A stretch of 64,000 nt of DNA from Bradyrhizobium sp. CCGB12 (GCF_024199845.1 NZ_JANADO010000001.1:1364001-1428000); one strand, 5' to 3'; positions 16,230 through 25,273 are shown, numbered from the stretch's first letter. The notes: a model not told the origin generated them from the letters alone. Program-made: numbers and translations.

Positions 16230-17105
16230 ATGGAAACGCGGGCGAATTACGTATTAATCGGCTCGTTCACGTTGGCGGTGATCGCCGCCGCGATCGGCTT
16301 CGTGCTGTGGTTTCAGTCGCTGCACACCACCAAGCAGCGCAGCCCCCTGCGCGTCGTATTCGAGGGCCCGGCGGCGGGCCTGCGTAACGGCGGCAGCGTC
16401 AATTTCAACGGTATCCGGGTAGGTGAGGTGGTCTCGGTGAAGCTGGACAACCCTCGGCGGGTTGTCGCGCTCGCCATGATCGAGAACAACGCCCCGATCC
16501 GCAAGGACACCCTGGTCGGCCTCGAGTTCCAGGGCCTGACCGGCGTTGCCGCGATCTCGCTCAAGGGCGGCGACGAGGCGGCGGCCCCACCGCCGCTCGA
16601 CCAGGACGGCATCCCGACGCTGACCGCCGACCCCAACAAGCTCCAGGACGTCACCGAGGCGATCCGCGGCACACTTCAGAACATCAACAAGATCGTCGCC
16701 GACAATCAGGAATCGGTGAAGAACTCGCTGAAGAACCTCGAGACCTTCACCAACTCGCTCGCCCGTAACTCCGAGAAGATCGACGGCGTGATGGCCAAGG
16801 TCGACGGCGTCATGCTCAAGGCCGACAGCCTCATGCTCGGCCTCAATACGCTCGCCGGCGGCAAGGACGGCGGCGAGCTGTTCCAGGCGGTCAAGTCGAT
16901 CCGCGAGCTCGCCGAGGATTTCGACAAGCGCTCCGGCGCGCTGATGTCCGACGGCCGCCGCACCCTCGGCGACATCAGTCGCGCCGTGAACAATTTCGAC
17001 CGCAACCCGACCCGCGTCCTGTTCGGCGCCAGCAACTCATCGCAAGCCGCCCCGCCGCCCGCCGAACCGCCGAGAGCGGCGCCTTCGAACGAGCGCAGGC
17101 GGTAG
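16230..17105 (+). CDS. MlaD-family MCE protein of the lipid ABC transporter
   Basis: The 291-residue protein starts with a membrane anchor (ANYVLIGSFTLAVIAAAIGFVL) and one MCE domain (residues about 40-120, PLRVVFEGPAAGLRNGGSVNFNGIRVGEV). A long helical stretch follows (IVADNQESVKNSLKNLETFTN, GVMAKVDGVMLKADSLMLG) and a Pro/Ala-rich end. It is the periplasmic substrate-binding ring subunit. It is longer than E. coli MlaD because of the helical tail, as in other alphaproteobacterial MCE proteins. No separate lipoprotein (MlaC/ABC_trans_aux) gene follows, because the IS element region begins here. Confidence 0.9.
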   Translation: METRANYVLIGSFTLAVIAAAIGFVLWFQSLHTTKQRSPLRVVFEGPAAGLRNGGSVNFNGIRVGEVVSVKLDNPRRVVALAMIENNAPIRKDTLVGLEFQGLTGVAAISLKGGDEAAAPPPLDQDGIPTLTADPNKLQDVTEAIRGTLQNINKIVADNQESVKNSLKNLETFTNSLARNSEKIDGVMAKVDGVMLKADSLMLGLNTLAGGKDGGELFQAVKSIRELAEDFDKRSGALMSDGRRTLGDISRAVNNFDRNPTRVLFGASNSSQAAPPPAEPPRAAPSNERRR

Positions 17106-17174
17106 AAGCGCTTCTTCCATTCTCCCACAAGCGGAGAAGGAAGAGCGCTTCTCAGCTGCAATTATCCTTGCGAG

Positions 17175-17215
17175 AAGTCTGGATTGCTTCGTCGCTTCGC
17201 TCCTCGCAATGACGG
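17175..17215. repeat. half copy of the GTCATTGCGAG palindromic repeat
   Basis: Only one arm is present (TCTGGATTGCTTCG..CTCGCAATGACG). It lies between mlaD and the repeat into which the insertion sequence has jumped, so the mlaD end carries two repeat families in tandem. Confidence 0.65.
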
Positions 17216-17255
17216 TGCCTGCGGATGCCAGCCTCGTAGCCCGGATGGAGCGAAG

Positions 17256-18939
17256 AGGCTGGGCAAGTATTTGTTTGGGCGCGGCTTACGCGGCATATCG
17301 GAAAATTGGACGGATTTGGGCTCGGATTGGCGCTGGAGCGGGCCGTATCCGGGTGATGATGTCGGTGATGTCGGTGATGGCGTTGAGCAGCAAGAGTGCC
17401 AAATGCGGAAGCCGGCTTGCCAGATAGGCCATGAAGGCGTCGAGGCCGAGAATGCTGAGGACTCGGGAGAAATTGTAGCAAAGCGCCATCAGGCTCCATT
17501 CGCCACAGACTTTGTCGAAGCCGCGGACGAGGAAGTGGCGGTAGCCGGCCCGGCATTTGATGGTGCCGAAGGGGTGTTCGGCGAGTTCGGCGCGGCGGCG
17601 CATCTGGGCCTCGGCGCCCTGCATCCGCGCGCGATGCCGATCCAGCACCGCTTCATGCTCCCAGCGCTGGACGGTGCGCGTCGGGATCTTGACGGTGACA
17701 CAGCGCGCGCGCAGCGGGCAGGCGTCGCAATCTGACTTGCGGCTGACATACCTGATCTCGATCCGGTTGCCGTTGGTCTTGCGACCGTCCGTGGGACGCA
17801 GCTGCTTGCCGGCGGGACAGCGATAGACATCCGCTTCGGCGTCGTAGGCGAACGCCTCATGGCTGATGCGATCCTGCGCTTCGAGCCGCGTGGTTCGCTT
17901 GGCCAGCGGAACGTAGGCGGCAATGCCGTTCTCCTCGCAGTCCTTGAGCGTATGGCCGTTGTAGTAGCCGGTATCGGCGAGAACCGTCAGCGTCTCGACG
18001 CCAAGCTCGTCCTTTGCGGCCTTGGCCATGTCGTAAAGCTGGCCGCTATCGTTGCCGTCGTTGACGACCTCGCTCGCCGCGATCAGAGCGTGCTTGTCGT
18101 CGACGCCGATCTGAACGTTATAGCCTGCCACCACCTGGCCGTTCTTCGACAACAGGCGGGCATCCGGATCGGTTCGCGACAGCTGCGTCTGCCCGCTCTC
18201 CTCCAGTCGTGCCAGATCGGCCTGCAAGCTGGCGCGCTTGGCCATCAACGCCGCCACCTCTTGTGCGAGGTCTCCGCCGCGACTGCCATCGCCTCCGCCA
18301 TCCCGCCCCGCGGGTGGACGTTCCACCTCGGCGCTGTCGTTGGCCTCGAGCGTGGCACCATAGGCTTCAATATCCTGCTCGATCTCCGCCAGCCGCTTGG
18401 CGAGCTTGCGCTGCGTTTTGATGCTCGCCTTGCTGGCGTTGCCATCAAAAAACGCACCGTCGATCGCCACAACCTCTCCGCCAATCAGACCGAGTTCGCG
18501 CAGCATCAGCACAAACTCCCGGTTCACCGCCTTGAGCGTCTTCCAGTTCTCCTGGCGGAACTTGGCGATGGTGCGATAGCCCGGCACCAGGCGCTTCATC
18601 AGCCAGATCAGTTCCAGATTGCGCCGGGCTTCGCGCTCCAGGTTGCGCGACGACCGGATCCGGTTCAGGTAGCCATAAAGATAAAGCTTCAGCAGGTCGG
18701 CCGGGTCATAAGGTGGCTGTCCAGCCCCGCCGCTCGATCCGGCATGGCGGAAGCCAAGCTTCCCGAGGTCAAGCGCTGCAACAAAAGCCTCGATCACCCG
18801 AACCGGATTGTCGCCGGCCACATAATCTTCCACCCGCGCCGGCAGAAGGCTCGGCTGATCCCGCCTGACGCCGGTTTTGAAGGTACGATTCGTCATGCCG
18901 AATCCTACCTTCACTCGATGTTAGAATCTTGCCCAGTCT
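17256..18939 (-). mobile_element. IS1182-family insertion sequence, complete
   Basis: A 1,684-base element with one transposase gene. Its ends are imperfect inverted repeats: AGGCTGGGCAAGTATTT on the left and the complement of AGACTGGGCAAGATTCT on the right. Both sides are bordered by CGAAG (17251-17255 and 18940-18944), a candidate 5-base target duplication. The target is the centre of a GTAGCCCGGATGGAG repeat. The intact transposase and readable duplication suggest a fairly recent insertion. Confidence 0.85.
17286..18896 (-). CDS. IS1182-family transposase
   Basis: A 536-residue DDE transposase with no interruption. The N-terminal domain has LPARVEDYVAGDNPVRVIEAFV and the PPYDPADLLKLYLYGY helix typical of the family. 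Catalytic residues are D146 in VVAIDGAFFDGN, the Asp of TVLADTGYYNG, and a Glu in the AEHPFGTIKCRAGYRHFLVRG segment. A cysteine cluster (CDACPLRARC) precedes the last block. The ATG at 18896 is preferred to a GTG 18 bases upstream. It fills the insertion sequence. Confidence 0.93.
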   Translation of the reverse strand: MTNRTFKTGVRRDQPSLLPARVEDYVAGDNPVRVIEAFVAALDLGKLGFRHAGSSGGAGQPPYDPADLLKLYLYGYLNRIRSSRNLEREARRNLELIWLMKRLVPGYRTIAKFRQENWKTLKAVNREFVLMLRELGLIGGEVVAIDGAFFDGNASKASIKTQRKLAKRLAEIEQDIEAYGATLEANDSAEVERPPAGRDGGGDGSRGGDLAQEVAALMAKRASLQADLARLEESGQTQLSRTDPDARLLSKNGQVVAGYNVQIGVDDKHALIAASEVVNDGNDSGQLYDMAKAAKDELGVETLTVLADTGYYNGHTLKDCEENGIAAYVPLAKRTTRLEAQDRISHEAFAYDAEADVYRCPAGKQLRPTDGRKTNGNRIEIRYVSRKSDCDACPLRARCVTVKIPTRTVQRWEHEAVLDRHRARMQGAEAQMRRRAELAEHPFGTIKCRAGYRHFLVRGFDKVCGEWSLMALCYNFSRVLSILGLDAFMAYLASRLPHLALLLLNAITDITDIITRIRPAPAPIRAQIRPIFRYAA

Positions 18940-19021
18940 CGAAGCGCAATCCGGGGCCTTCCCCGCATTTCGCTCCGCTCCATGCGGGCTACGATCGTTC
19001 CTCGCGATGACAAGCTCAACG

Positions 19022-19050
19022 AAAAACGGAGGCCGCGAGGCCTCCGTCTT
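19022..19050. terminator. terminator-like hairpin, ACGGAGGCCGCGAGGCCTCCGT
   Basis: A 9-base stem of ACGGAGGCC type preceded by GAAAAA and followed by CTTC. The T-run falls on the minus strand. The 22-base palindrome at 19026-19047 is identical to the one at 25231-25251 in a bidirectional terminator. Here no gene ends immediately beside it, so it may be a leftover of the region before the insertion. Confidence 0.55.
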
Positions 19051-19207
19051 CATCCGCCATTCGTGATCTTCACCCTCGCCGATACGAAAGTATGGGGGTC
19101 TGACCGAGCCAAGGTAGGGGGAGGGGCTCGCGGTCGTTGTCAGCTATATCGCGCTTAAGTCGCGCTCACGAAAAAGCGCGTCGACTTCACTCACAGGGGA
19201 GGAGAGC

Positions 19208-19384
19208 GTGATACGTCTGTTGCTGCTGTTGCCGTTCATCGGCCTGATGATCGTGCCGTTCTACAATATCCGGGAGCCCCATCTGTTCGGCTTCCCGTTC
19301 TTCTATTGGTACCAGCTCGCCTGGGTGCCGCTGACCTCGCTCATCACCTACATCGTCTACAGGAGCGTGCGCCGTGCTGACTAA
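19208..19384 (+). CDS. DUF3311 small membrane protein, partner of MctP
   Basis: A 58-residue protein starting at GTG 19208 with GGAGGAGAG just upstream. Two hydrophobic segments (IRLLLLLPFIGLMIVPFY and WYQLAWVPLTSLITYIVY) flank a short FGFPFFYW loop; this is the DUF3311 pattern. Such proteins precede sodium/solute symporters in many bacteria and are thought to be accessory subunits. The stop overlaps the permease start by 11 bases, implying translational coupling. Confidence 0.85.
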   Translation: MIRLLLLLPFIGLMIVPFYNIREPHLFGFPFFYWYQLAWVPLTSLITYIVYRSVRRAD

Positions 19385-20864
19385 TGTCGATAGCGCGGCA
19401 TTCGCCGTATTCCTCGCCTTGTTCGTTCTCGTCACCGGCATGGGCTTCGTCGCCTCGCGCTGGCGCAAGCCGGAGACGCTCGCCCATCTCGACGAGTGGG
19501 GCCTCGGCGGCCGCAAGTTCGGGACCTGGATCACCTGGTTCCTGGTCGGCGGCGACTTCTACACCGCCTACACCGTGATCGCCGTTCCCGCTCTGGTCTA
19601 TGCGGTCGGCGCCTACGGATTCTTCGCGCTTCCCTACACCATCATCGTCTACCCCTTCGTGTTCGCGGTGATGCCGGTGCTGTGGAAGGTCGCCAAGGAG
19701 CGCGGCTATGTCACCGCGGGCGACGTGGTGCGTGGCGCTTACGGCTCGCGCGGGCTCGAACTCGCCGTCGCGGCCACCGGCGTGCTGGCGACGATGCCCT
19801 ACATCGCGCTCCAGCTGATCGGCATGGAGGTCGCGATCAAGGCGCTCGGCCTTCACGGCGAGGTGCCGCTGGTTCTCGCCTTCCTGGTGCTGGCGCTCTA
19901 CACCTATTCGTCGGGCCTGCGCGCCCCGGCGCTGATCGCCTTCGTCAAGGACATCATGATCTACATCGTGGTGATCGCCGCGATTGCGATCGTTCCGTCC
20001 AAGCTTGGCGGTTACGGCGCGATCTTCACCGCGGCGGATGCGGCATTTGCCGCAAAGGGCTCGGGCGGGATCCTGTTGTCGCCGGCGCAGATCGTGCCTT
20101 ATGCCTCGCTGGCGCTGGGCTCGGCGCTCGCCGCCTTCATGTATCCGCACACGCTGACGGGCATCTTCGCGTCCTCGGGCGGCAACACCATTCGCAAGAA
20201 TGCGATGCTGCTTCCGGCCTACACGCTGCTGCTCGGCCTGCTCGCGCTGCTGGGTTACATGGGGCATGCGGCGGGGTTGAAGCTCGCGAGCAACAACGAC
20301 GTCGTGCCCGAGCTGTTCAAGACCCTGTTCCCGAGCTGGTTCGCAGGCTTCGCCTTCGCCGCGATCGCGATTGGCGCGCTGGTGCCGGCCGCCGTCATGA
20401 GCATTGGCGCCGCCAATCTGTTCACCCGCAACTTCTGGAAGGTGTGGGTCGATCCGAAGGTGACGCCGGCAGGCGAGGCGAAGGTCGCCAAGATCACCTC
20501 CATGCTGGTGAAGGTCGGTGCGCTGCTCGCCATCCTCTTGATGCCGACGCAGTTCGCGCTCGACCTGCAATTGCTCGGAGGACTCTGGATCCTCCAGACG
20601 CTGCCGGCGCTGGTGTTCGGCCTCTATCTGAACTGGTTCTCGAGCACGGCGCTGCTCGCCGGCTGGGCCGTCGGCCTTGCAGGCGGATCCTGGCTCGCCT
20701 GGTCGGACGGGTTGAAGCCGCTCCATACCGTCGATTTCGGCATGGGACCGGTTGCGATCTACACCGGCCTCTTGGCGCTCGCGCTCAACATCGTGGTTGC
20801 CGTCGTGGTCAACCTCTTGCTCAAGCGCACGCCGCAGCAACGGCCGTCCCGCGAGGCGGCCTGA
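19374..20864 (+). CDS. mctP: monocarboxylate uptake permease, sodium:solute symporter family
   Basis: A 496-residue permease with about 13 membrane helices. The GDFYTAYTVIAVPALVYAVGAYGFFALPYTIIVYPF start and the GDVVRGAYGSRGLELAVAATGV segment match the SSS family, and the protein resembles MctP of Rhizobium, which takes up lactate, pyruvate, propionate and other monocarboxylates. The GTG at 19374 overlaps the DUF3311 gene. Downstream lie a permease-like sensor kinase and a LuxR-type regulator, matching the arrangement in Rhizobium, where mctP expression needs an adjacent two-component system. Confidence 0.87.
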   Translation: MLTNVDSAAFAVFLALFVLVTGMGFVASRWRKPETLAHLDEWGLGGRKFGTWITWFLVGGDFYTAYTVIAVPALVYAVGAYGFFALPYTIIVYPFVFAVMPVLWKVAKERGYVTAGDVVRGAYGSRGLELAVAATGVLATMPYIALQLIGMEVAIKALGLHGEVPLVLAFLVLALYTYSSGLRAPALIAFVKDIMIYIVVIAAIAIVPSKLGGYGAIFTAADAAFAAKGSGGILLSPAQIVPYASLALGSALAAFMYPHTLTGIFASSGGNTIRKNAMLLPAYTLLLGLLALLGYMGHAAGLKLASNNDVVPELFKTLFPSWFAGFAFAAIAIGALVPAAVMSIGAANLFTRNFWKVWVDPKVTPAGEAKVAKITSMLVKVGALLAILLMPTQFALDLQLLGGLWILQTLPALVFGLYLNWFSSTALLAGWAVGLAGGSWLAWSDGLKPLHTVDFGMGPVAIYTGLLALALNIVVAVVVNLLLKRTPQQRPSREAA

Positions 20865-20872
20865 GTGAATGC

Positions 20873-20906
20873 GATCGGCGGCCGGAGCTCGCTTCGGCCG
20901 CCGATC
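20873..20906 (+). terminator. hairpin after mctP, possible terminator
   Basis: A 12-base GC-rich stem (GATCGGCGGCCG) with a GAGCTCGCTT loop starts nine bases past the mctP stop. No T-run follows, so it may be a weak or rho-assisted terminator, or only reduce read-through into the sensor kinase gene. Confidence 0.55.
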
Positions 20907-21013
20907 GTCTGTCGATGAAATAGCCTTCCATGCGATTGAAAACGCTATAGTATCCGCCCGCGATCTGGCCCCTTTCGTCGCCGGCGGATCGGACGGTCTC
21001 GGGTGAGGATGTC

Positions 21014-24000
21014 TTGCAGGCGTGGTTCGTTCTTGCGGTCGCTGCCGGCTATGTGACCACGCTGTTCCTGGTGGCCTGGTGGGGCGATCGGCGGAGCGCC
21101 GGTGGGCCGCTGGTTTCGCCAAACTCCTGGGCGGCCGCGATCAGCTATTGCCTGACCCTTGCGGTCTACAACACCTCCTGGAGCTTCTACGGATCGGTCG
21201 GACGTGCCGCGACCAGCGGGCTGGACTTTGCCACGATCTATATCGGCCCGACCCTGGTGCTGCTGTTCGGCCAGCCGCTCCTGTCGAAGGTGATTGCGAT
21301 CGCGAAGGCGCAAAACGTCACCTCGATTTCGGACTTCATCGCCGCGCGCTACGGCAAGAGCCAGGCGCTCGCGGCCTTCGTGACGCTCGCGTCGCTGCTT
21401 GGCGTGCTTCCCTATATCGCGCTCCAGCTCAAAGCCGTCGGCAAGAGTTTTGACTATCTGATCCTCCAGCCCGAGCGTGCCGGCGGCGAAGCGCTGCGGT
21501 TCTGGCAGGACTCCGCATTCGGCGTCGCGGCGTCGATGGCGCTGTTCGCGATCGTGTTCGGCGTCCGGCATGTCCATGCCAGCGAGCATCATCGCGGCCT
21601 GATGCTCGCGATCGCCTTCGAGAGCGTCGTCAAGCTGCTCGCATTCCTGATCGTCGCGCTGTTCGTGCTGTTCGGCCTGTCTGGCGGGCCGGCTGCTCTG
21701 CTGTCGCAATTTCAATCGGAGCCGCAGCTGGCGGGGATCCTGAGCTTCGATCCGACGCAGCCGGTGTGGCCTGCGACGATCATCATCTCCGGCATCGCCT
21801 TCCTGTGCCTGCCGCAGGCGTTCCATGTCGCCGTCGTCGAGAACGAGTCACCTAGCCATACCCGCACTGCGGCATGGCTCTATCCGACCTATCTCGCGCT
21901 GTTCAGCCTGCTGATCCTGCCGATCGCCGCGGCCGGGCTTGCCAGGTTCGGCGCGATGATGGACCCCGACACCTACGTCATCTCGCTGCCGATCGCGGCG
22001 GACGCGAGCACTATCAGCCTGATCGCGTTCCTGGGCGGGCTGTCGGCCGCCACCGGCATGGTGATCATGACGTCCGTCGCGCTCAGCACGATGCTCTGCA
22101 ACGACGTCATCATGCCGTTGCTGTTGCGCTCGCGCGTCTTCGGCCTGCGTGCGCAGAGTCGGCCGATGACCTCGGTGCTGGTGGCGGTGCGCCGGCTCTC
22201 GATCCTCGGCATCCTGCTGCTCGCCTATCTGATGCACCGCCTGGTCAACCAGTCCTATCCGCTCACTGTGATCGGACTCTTGTCGTTCGTCGCGGTCGCG
22301 CAATTCGGTCCGGCGTTCGTCGGAGGGTTGTTCTGGCCGCGTGCCAACAAGGCTGGCGCCTCGGTCGGGATCGCGGCCGGCTTCTTCATCTGGGCCTATA
22401 CGCTGCTGCTCCCCTCGGCCGCGCCGCTGTGGCCCGCGATCGAGGAGATCGTCCGCCAGGGCCCGTGGCAGCTCGCCTGGCTCAGGCCGAACGCGCTGCT
22501 GGGTCTCGAAGGGATCGATCCGATCTCGCACGCCACACTCTGGAGCCTCGGCGCCAACCTCGTCTGCTTCCTGATGGTCTCGGCGCTCGGACGGCAATCG
22601 ACCGTCGAGCGCAACCAGGCGGCCGCATTCGCCGATGGCGTCGTGCGCGAATCGATCCCGAAACTGTCCTCACGCGTGGTGGTCCGGCTCGACGATCTCC
22701 GCGCGCTGGCGCTGCGCTTTGTCGGCGCGGAGCGCGGCGCGGCGGCATTCGACGGCTATCTCGCGGCGCGGATCGCCGGCACCGGGCCGCACCTCGATCC
22801 GTCAGGGTTCGTCGATCTCGACTCGATCCGATTCACCGAGAATCTGCTTGCCGGCGCGATCGGTGCGGCATCGGCGCGCGTGGTGATCGCGGCCTCGCTG
22901 GAAGGGCACTCGCTGTCGCGGCGGGCGGCGATGGCGATGCTCGACGAAGCCTCGGAGGCGTTGCGCTTCAATCGCAGCCTCTTGCAGAGCACGCTGGAGA
23001 GCGTGCCGCAGGGTATCTGCGCGTTCGACGCGGATTTCAACATCACGGCGTGGAACGGCCGTTTCATCGCGCTCTTGGACCTGCCGCCGGATTTCGTTCG
23101 CGTCGGTCTTCCGCTGGCGGATCTCATTGGCTTCAACGTCGAGCGCGGCGAATATGCCGCGTCCGAATTCGCCGCGCTGCTGGTCAATCGTGACGTCGCC
23201 GCGCAGAGCTGGCCCTATCTATACGAGCGCAAGCGGCCGGACGGCACGGTGCTCGAGATCGTCTATGACCGCGTTGCCGAGGGCGGCTACGTTTCGACCT
23301 ACACCGACGTCACCGAGCGTCATCGGGCCGCGGAAGCCTTGCGACGCGCCAATGAGGGGCTCGAGCTGCGCGTCCGCGAGCGGACCGAGGCGCTGGAGCA
23401 GGCAAAGGCAGAAGCCGAGCAGGCCAATCTCGGCAAGACCCGCTTCCTGGCGGCGGCCAGCCACGATCTGCTCCAACCATTGAACGCGGCCCGCCTGTTC
23501 CTGTCAGCGCTCGACGAGAGCCTTCACGCCTCGTCGCGAGCCGGGGATACCGACAAGGAACGCACCTTGGCGGGCAGCGCGATTACGGCACTTCGCTCGA
23601 CCGAGCACGTCCTGGACAGGCTGCTCGACATCTCCTCCTACGATGCCGGCGCCGTTCGCGCCGAGGCGTTCGATTTTCCGATCGCGGATCTGCTCGTGCA
23701 GTTGAACGTCGAGTTCTCGGCGATGGCGCGCGAACGCGGGCTCGTCCTCAGCGTCGTGAATTGCCGCCTTGCTGTGCGCAGCGATCCGCATCTCTTGCGT
23801 CGCATCTTGCAGAACCTGCTGTCGAACGCGCTCCGCTACACGCCCAAGGGCCGCATCCTGCTCGGTTGCCGGCGGCGTGACGATGCGCTGCGCGTCGAGG
23901 TCTGGGATACCGGCATCGGGATCGCGGCGGAGGACAGAGCACGCATCTTCGAAGAGTTCCAGCGTCTGGCGCCGGGGGCGGAGAAGGGATTGGGGCTGGG

Positions 24001-24559
24001 GCTCGCCATCGTCGATCGTGTATCGCGACTGCTGGGCCATGCCGTCGATGTCCGTTCGCGCCCGGGACATGGTTCGTGCTTCGCCGTCACGGTGCCGCTT
24101 GGGCGCGGACCAGGCAGGCCGCTTCAGCGCAATCCCGCGATTGCATCGCCCGTGGCGGCGGAACGGCCGCTGACGATCCTGTGCCTCGACAATGAGGCGA
24201 CGATCCTCGAGGGCCTGGCGGCGCTGCTCGGCGGCTGGGGACATCGCGTGCTGGTCGCGGCTGACGCTGCCGAGGCAATGGCGGCGGCCACAGCCAGTCC
24301 GCCCGACGTCGTGCTGCTCGATTACCACCTCGATGGCGGCCGCAGCGGCTTGGACTTTCTCGACGATCTCAGGCAGGAGTCAGGTCGCGCCGTCCGCGCG
24401 CTGGTCGTCACCGGCGATCGCAGCGAGGCAGTGCGCAAGGCGGCGAGGGCGCGCGGCTGCGAGATCCTGTCGAAGCCGATCAAGCCGGCAGCGCTGCGGC
24501 GCATCCTCGACAGCGAGGCGCTGAGCCGGCAGTTCGGGACCAAACTGGAGAATTCCTGA
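21014..24559 (+). CDS. hybrid sensor kinase with N-terminal sodium:solute symporter-like module (CbrA-type)
   Basis: This 1,181-residue protein has an SSS-family membrane module over residues 1 to about 510 (SWSFYGSVGRAA, SISDFIAARYGKSQALAAF). A linker follows, then a PAS-like domain (about 655-770, LLQSTLESVPQGICAFDADF), a coiled coil, a HisKA domain with H817 in AAASHDLLQPLNAA, an HATPase (NLLSNALRYTPKG, DTGIGI, GLGLGLAIVDRV) and a receiver with D1103 in VVLLDYHLDGG. The layout is that of CbrA-type kinases. The TTG at 21014 follows GAGGA. The gene lies 150 bases after mctP and two bases before a LuxR-type regulator, so it probably reports on a transported monocarboxylate; that role is inference. 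Confidence 0.88.
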   Translation: MQAWFVLAVAAGYVTTLFLVAWWGDRRSAGGPLVSPNSWAAAISYCLTLAVYNTSWSFYGSVGRAATSGLDFATIYIGPTLVLLFGQPLLSKVIAIAKAQNVTSISDFIAARYGKSQALAAFVTLASLLGVLPYIALQLKAVGKSFDYLILQPERAGGEALRFWQDSAFGVAASMALFAIVFGVRHVHASEHHRGLMLAIAFESVVKLLAFLIVALFVLFGLSGGPAALLSQFQSEPQLAGILSFDPTQPVWPATIIISGIAFLCLPQAFHVAVVENESPSHTRTAAWLYPTYLALFSLLILPIAAAGLARFGAMMDPDTYVISLPIAADASTISLIAFLGGLSAATGMVIMTSVALSTMLCNDVIMPLLLRSRVFGLRAQSRPMTSVLVAVRRLSILGILLLAYLMHRLVNQSYPLTVIGLLSFVAVAQFGPAFVGGLFWPRANKAGASVGIAAGFFIWAYTLLLPSAAPLWPAIEEIVRQGPWQLAWLRPNALLGLEGIDPISHATLWSLGANLVCFLMVSALGRQSTVERNQAAAFADGVVRESIPKLSSRVVVRLDDLRALALRFVGAERGAAAFDGYLAARIAGTGPHLDPSGFVDLDSIRFTENLLAGAIGAASARVVIAASLEGHSLSRRAAMAMLDEASEALRFNRSLLQSTLESVPQGICAFDADFNITAWNGRFIALLDLPPDFVRVGLPLADLIGFNVERGEYAASEFAALLVNRDVAAQSWPYLYERKRPDGTVLEIVYDRVAEGGYVSTYTDVTERHRAAEALRRANEGLELRVRERTEALEQAKAEAEQANLGKTRFLAAASHDLLQPLNAARLFLSALDESLHASSRAGDTDKERTLAGSAITALRSTEHVLDRLLDISSYDAGAVRAEAFDFPIADLLVQLNVEFSAMARERGLVLSVVNCRLAVRSDPHLLRRILQNLLSNALRYTPKGRILLGCRRRDDALRVEVWDTGIGIAAEDRARIFEEFQRLAPGAEKGLGLGLAIVDRVSRLLGHAVDVRSRPGHGSCFAVTVPLGRGPGRPLQRNPAIASPVAAERPLTILCLDNEATILEGLAALLGGWGHRVLVAADAAEAMAAATASPPDVVLLDYHLDGGRSGLDFLDDLRQESGRAVRALVVTGDRSEAVRKAARARGCEILSKPIKPAALRRILDSEALSRQFGTKLENS

Positions 24560-24561
24560 CA

Positions 24562-25209
24562 ATGCACATCCTTATCGGCGACGATCATCCGCTGGTACAG
24601 GCCGCGCTGCGGAGCGCGCTGTCGAGCGTGCTGCCGGACCTCGACATCATCGCCTGCCAGTCGCTGGACGAGGCGATCGGCGTCCTGACGTCCCAGTCCG
24701 ACGAGATCGACCTGATCCTCTGGGATCTGACCATGCCGGGTATCCAGGGCTTTGCCGCGCTATTCATCCTGTCGGCGCAATTCCCGACGGTGCCGGTGGC
24801 GATCATCTCGGCGCGACAGGATGCCGCCACGATCCGCCGCGCGATCGCTTACGGTGCATCCGGCTACATCCCGAAATCGCTCAGCCTGCCCGAGATGGCG
24901 GATGCCATCACGAAGATCCTGGCCGGCGAGATCTGGATGCCGCCCAACGTCGGCGGGCGCGGCTCCATCCAGAGCGCCGATGTCGAGCTTGCCGCGCGAA
25001 TGGCCTCGCTGTCGGCACAACAGCTGCGCATTCTCGCAATGATCGTCGAAGGCAAGCTCAACAAGCAGATCGCGGGCGAGCTCGACATCGCCGAGCAGAC
25101 GGTGAAGGGCCATGTCTCGACGATCCTGCGCAAGCTCGGCGTCGGCTCCCGCACCCAGGCCGCGGTGCTGGCCGAGCGGCTGTCATTCGGCCAGCCCAAC
25201 GGCACCTGA
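24562..25209 (+). CDS. LuxR/NarL-family response regulator
   Basis: A 215-residue regulator. The receiver domain has DDH at residues 7-9 and phospho-acceptor D55 in LILWDLTMPG, with K104 in GYIPKSLSLPEM as the conserved lysine. The C-terminal helix-turn-helix reads LSAQQLRILAMIVEGKLNKQIAGEL and TVKGHVSTILRKLGV. It begins two bases after the sensor kinase stop and is probably its partner, with mctP as the first candidate target. The pair resembles the mctSR genes described beside mctP in Rhizobium. Confidence 0.9.
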   Translation: MHILIGDDHPLVQAALRSALSSVLPDLDIIACQSLDEAIGVLTSQSDEIDLILWDLTMPGIQGFAALFILSAQFPTVPVAIISARQDAATIRRAIAYGASGYIPKSLSLPEMADAITKILAGEIWMPPNVGGRGSIQSADVELAARMASLSAQQLRILAMIVEGKLNKQIAGELDIAEQTVKGHVSTILRKLGVGSRTQAAVLAERLSFGQPNGT

Positions 25210-25220
25210 GATCCTTCCCG

Positions 25221-25258
25221 CAAAATCAAAACGGAGGCCGCGAGGCCTCCGTTTTCGT
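25221..25258. terminator. bidirectional terminator
   Basis: A hairpin around ACGGAGGCCGCGAGGCCTCCG flanked by AAAATCAAA on the left and GTTTTCG on the right. It lies between the converging response regulator and giant repeat protein genes and can serve both. The same palindrome recurs at 19026-19047. Confidence 0.85.
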
Positions 25259-25273
25259 TGCGCTATTGGCTGC

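Larger units (their letters stand above)
17236..19000. repeat. GTAGCCCGGATGGAGCG palindromic repeat, split by the insertion sequence
   Basis: The left part (GTAGCCCGGATGGAGCGAAG, ending 17255) and the right part (CGAAGCGCAATCCGGGGCC onward from 18940, closing with GCGGGCTAC near 18993) join into one repeat when 17256-18944 is removed. The rebuilt unit matches the copies at 56975-57060 and 57583-57651. Confidence 0.8.
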
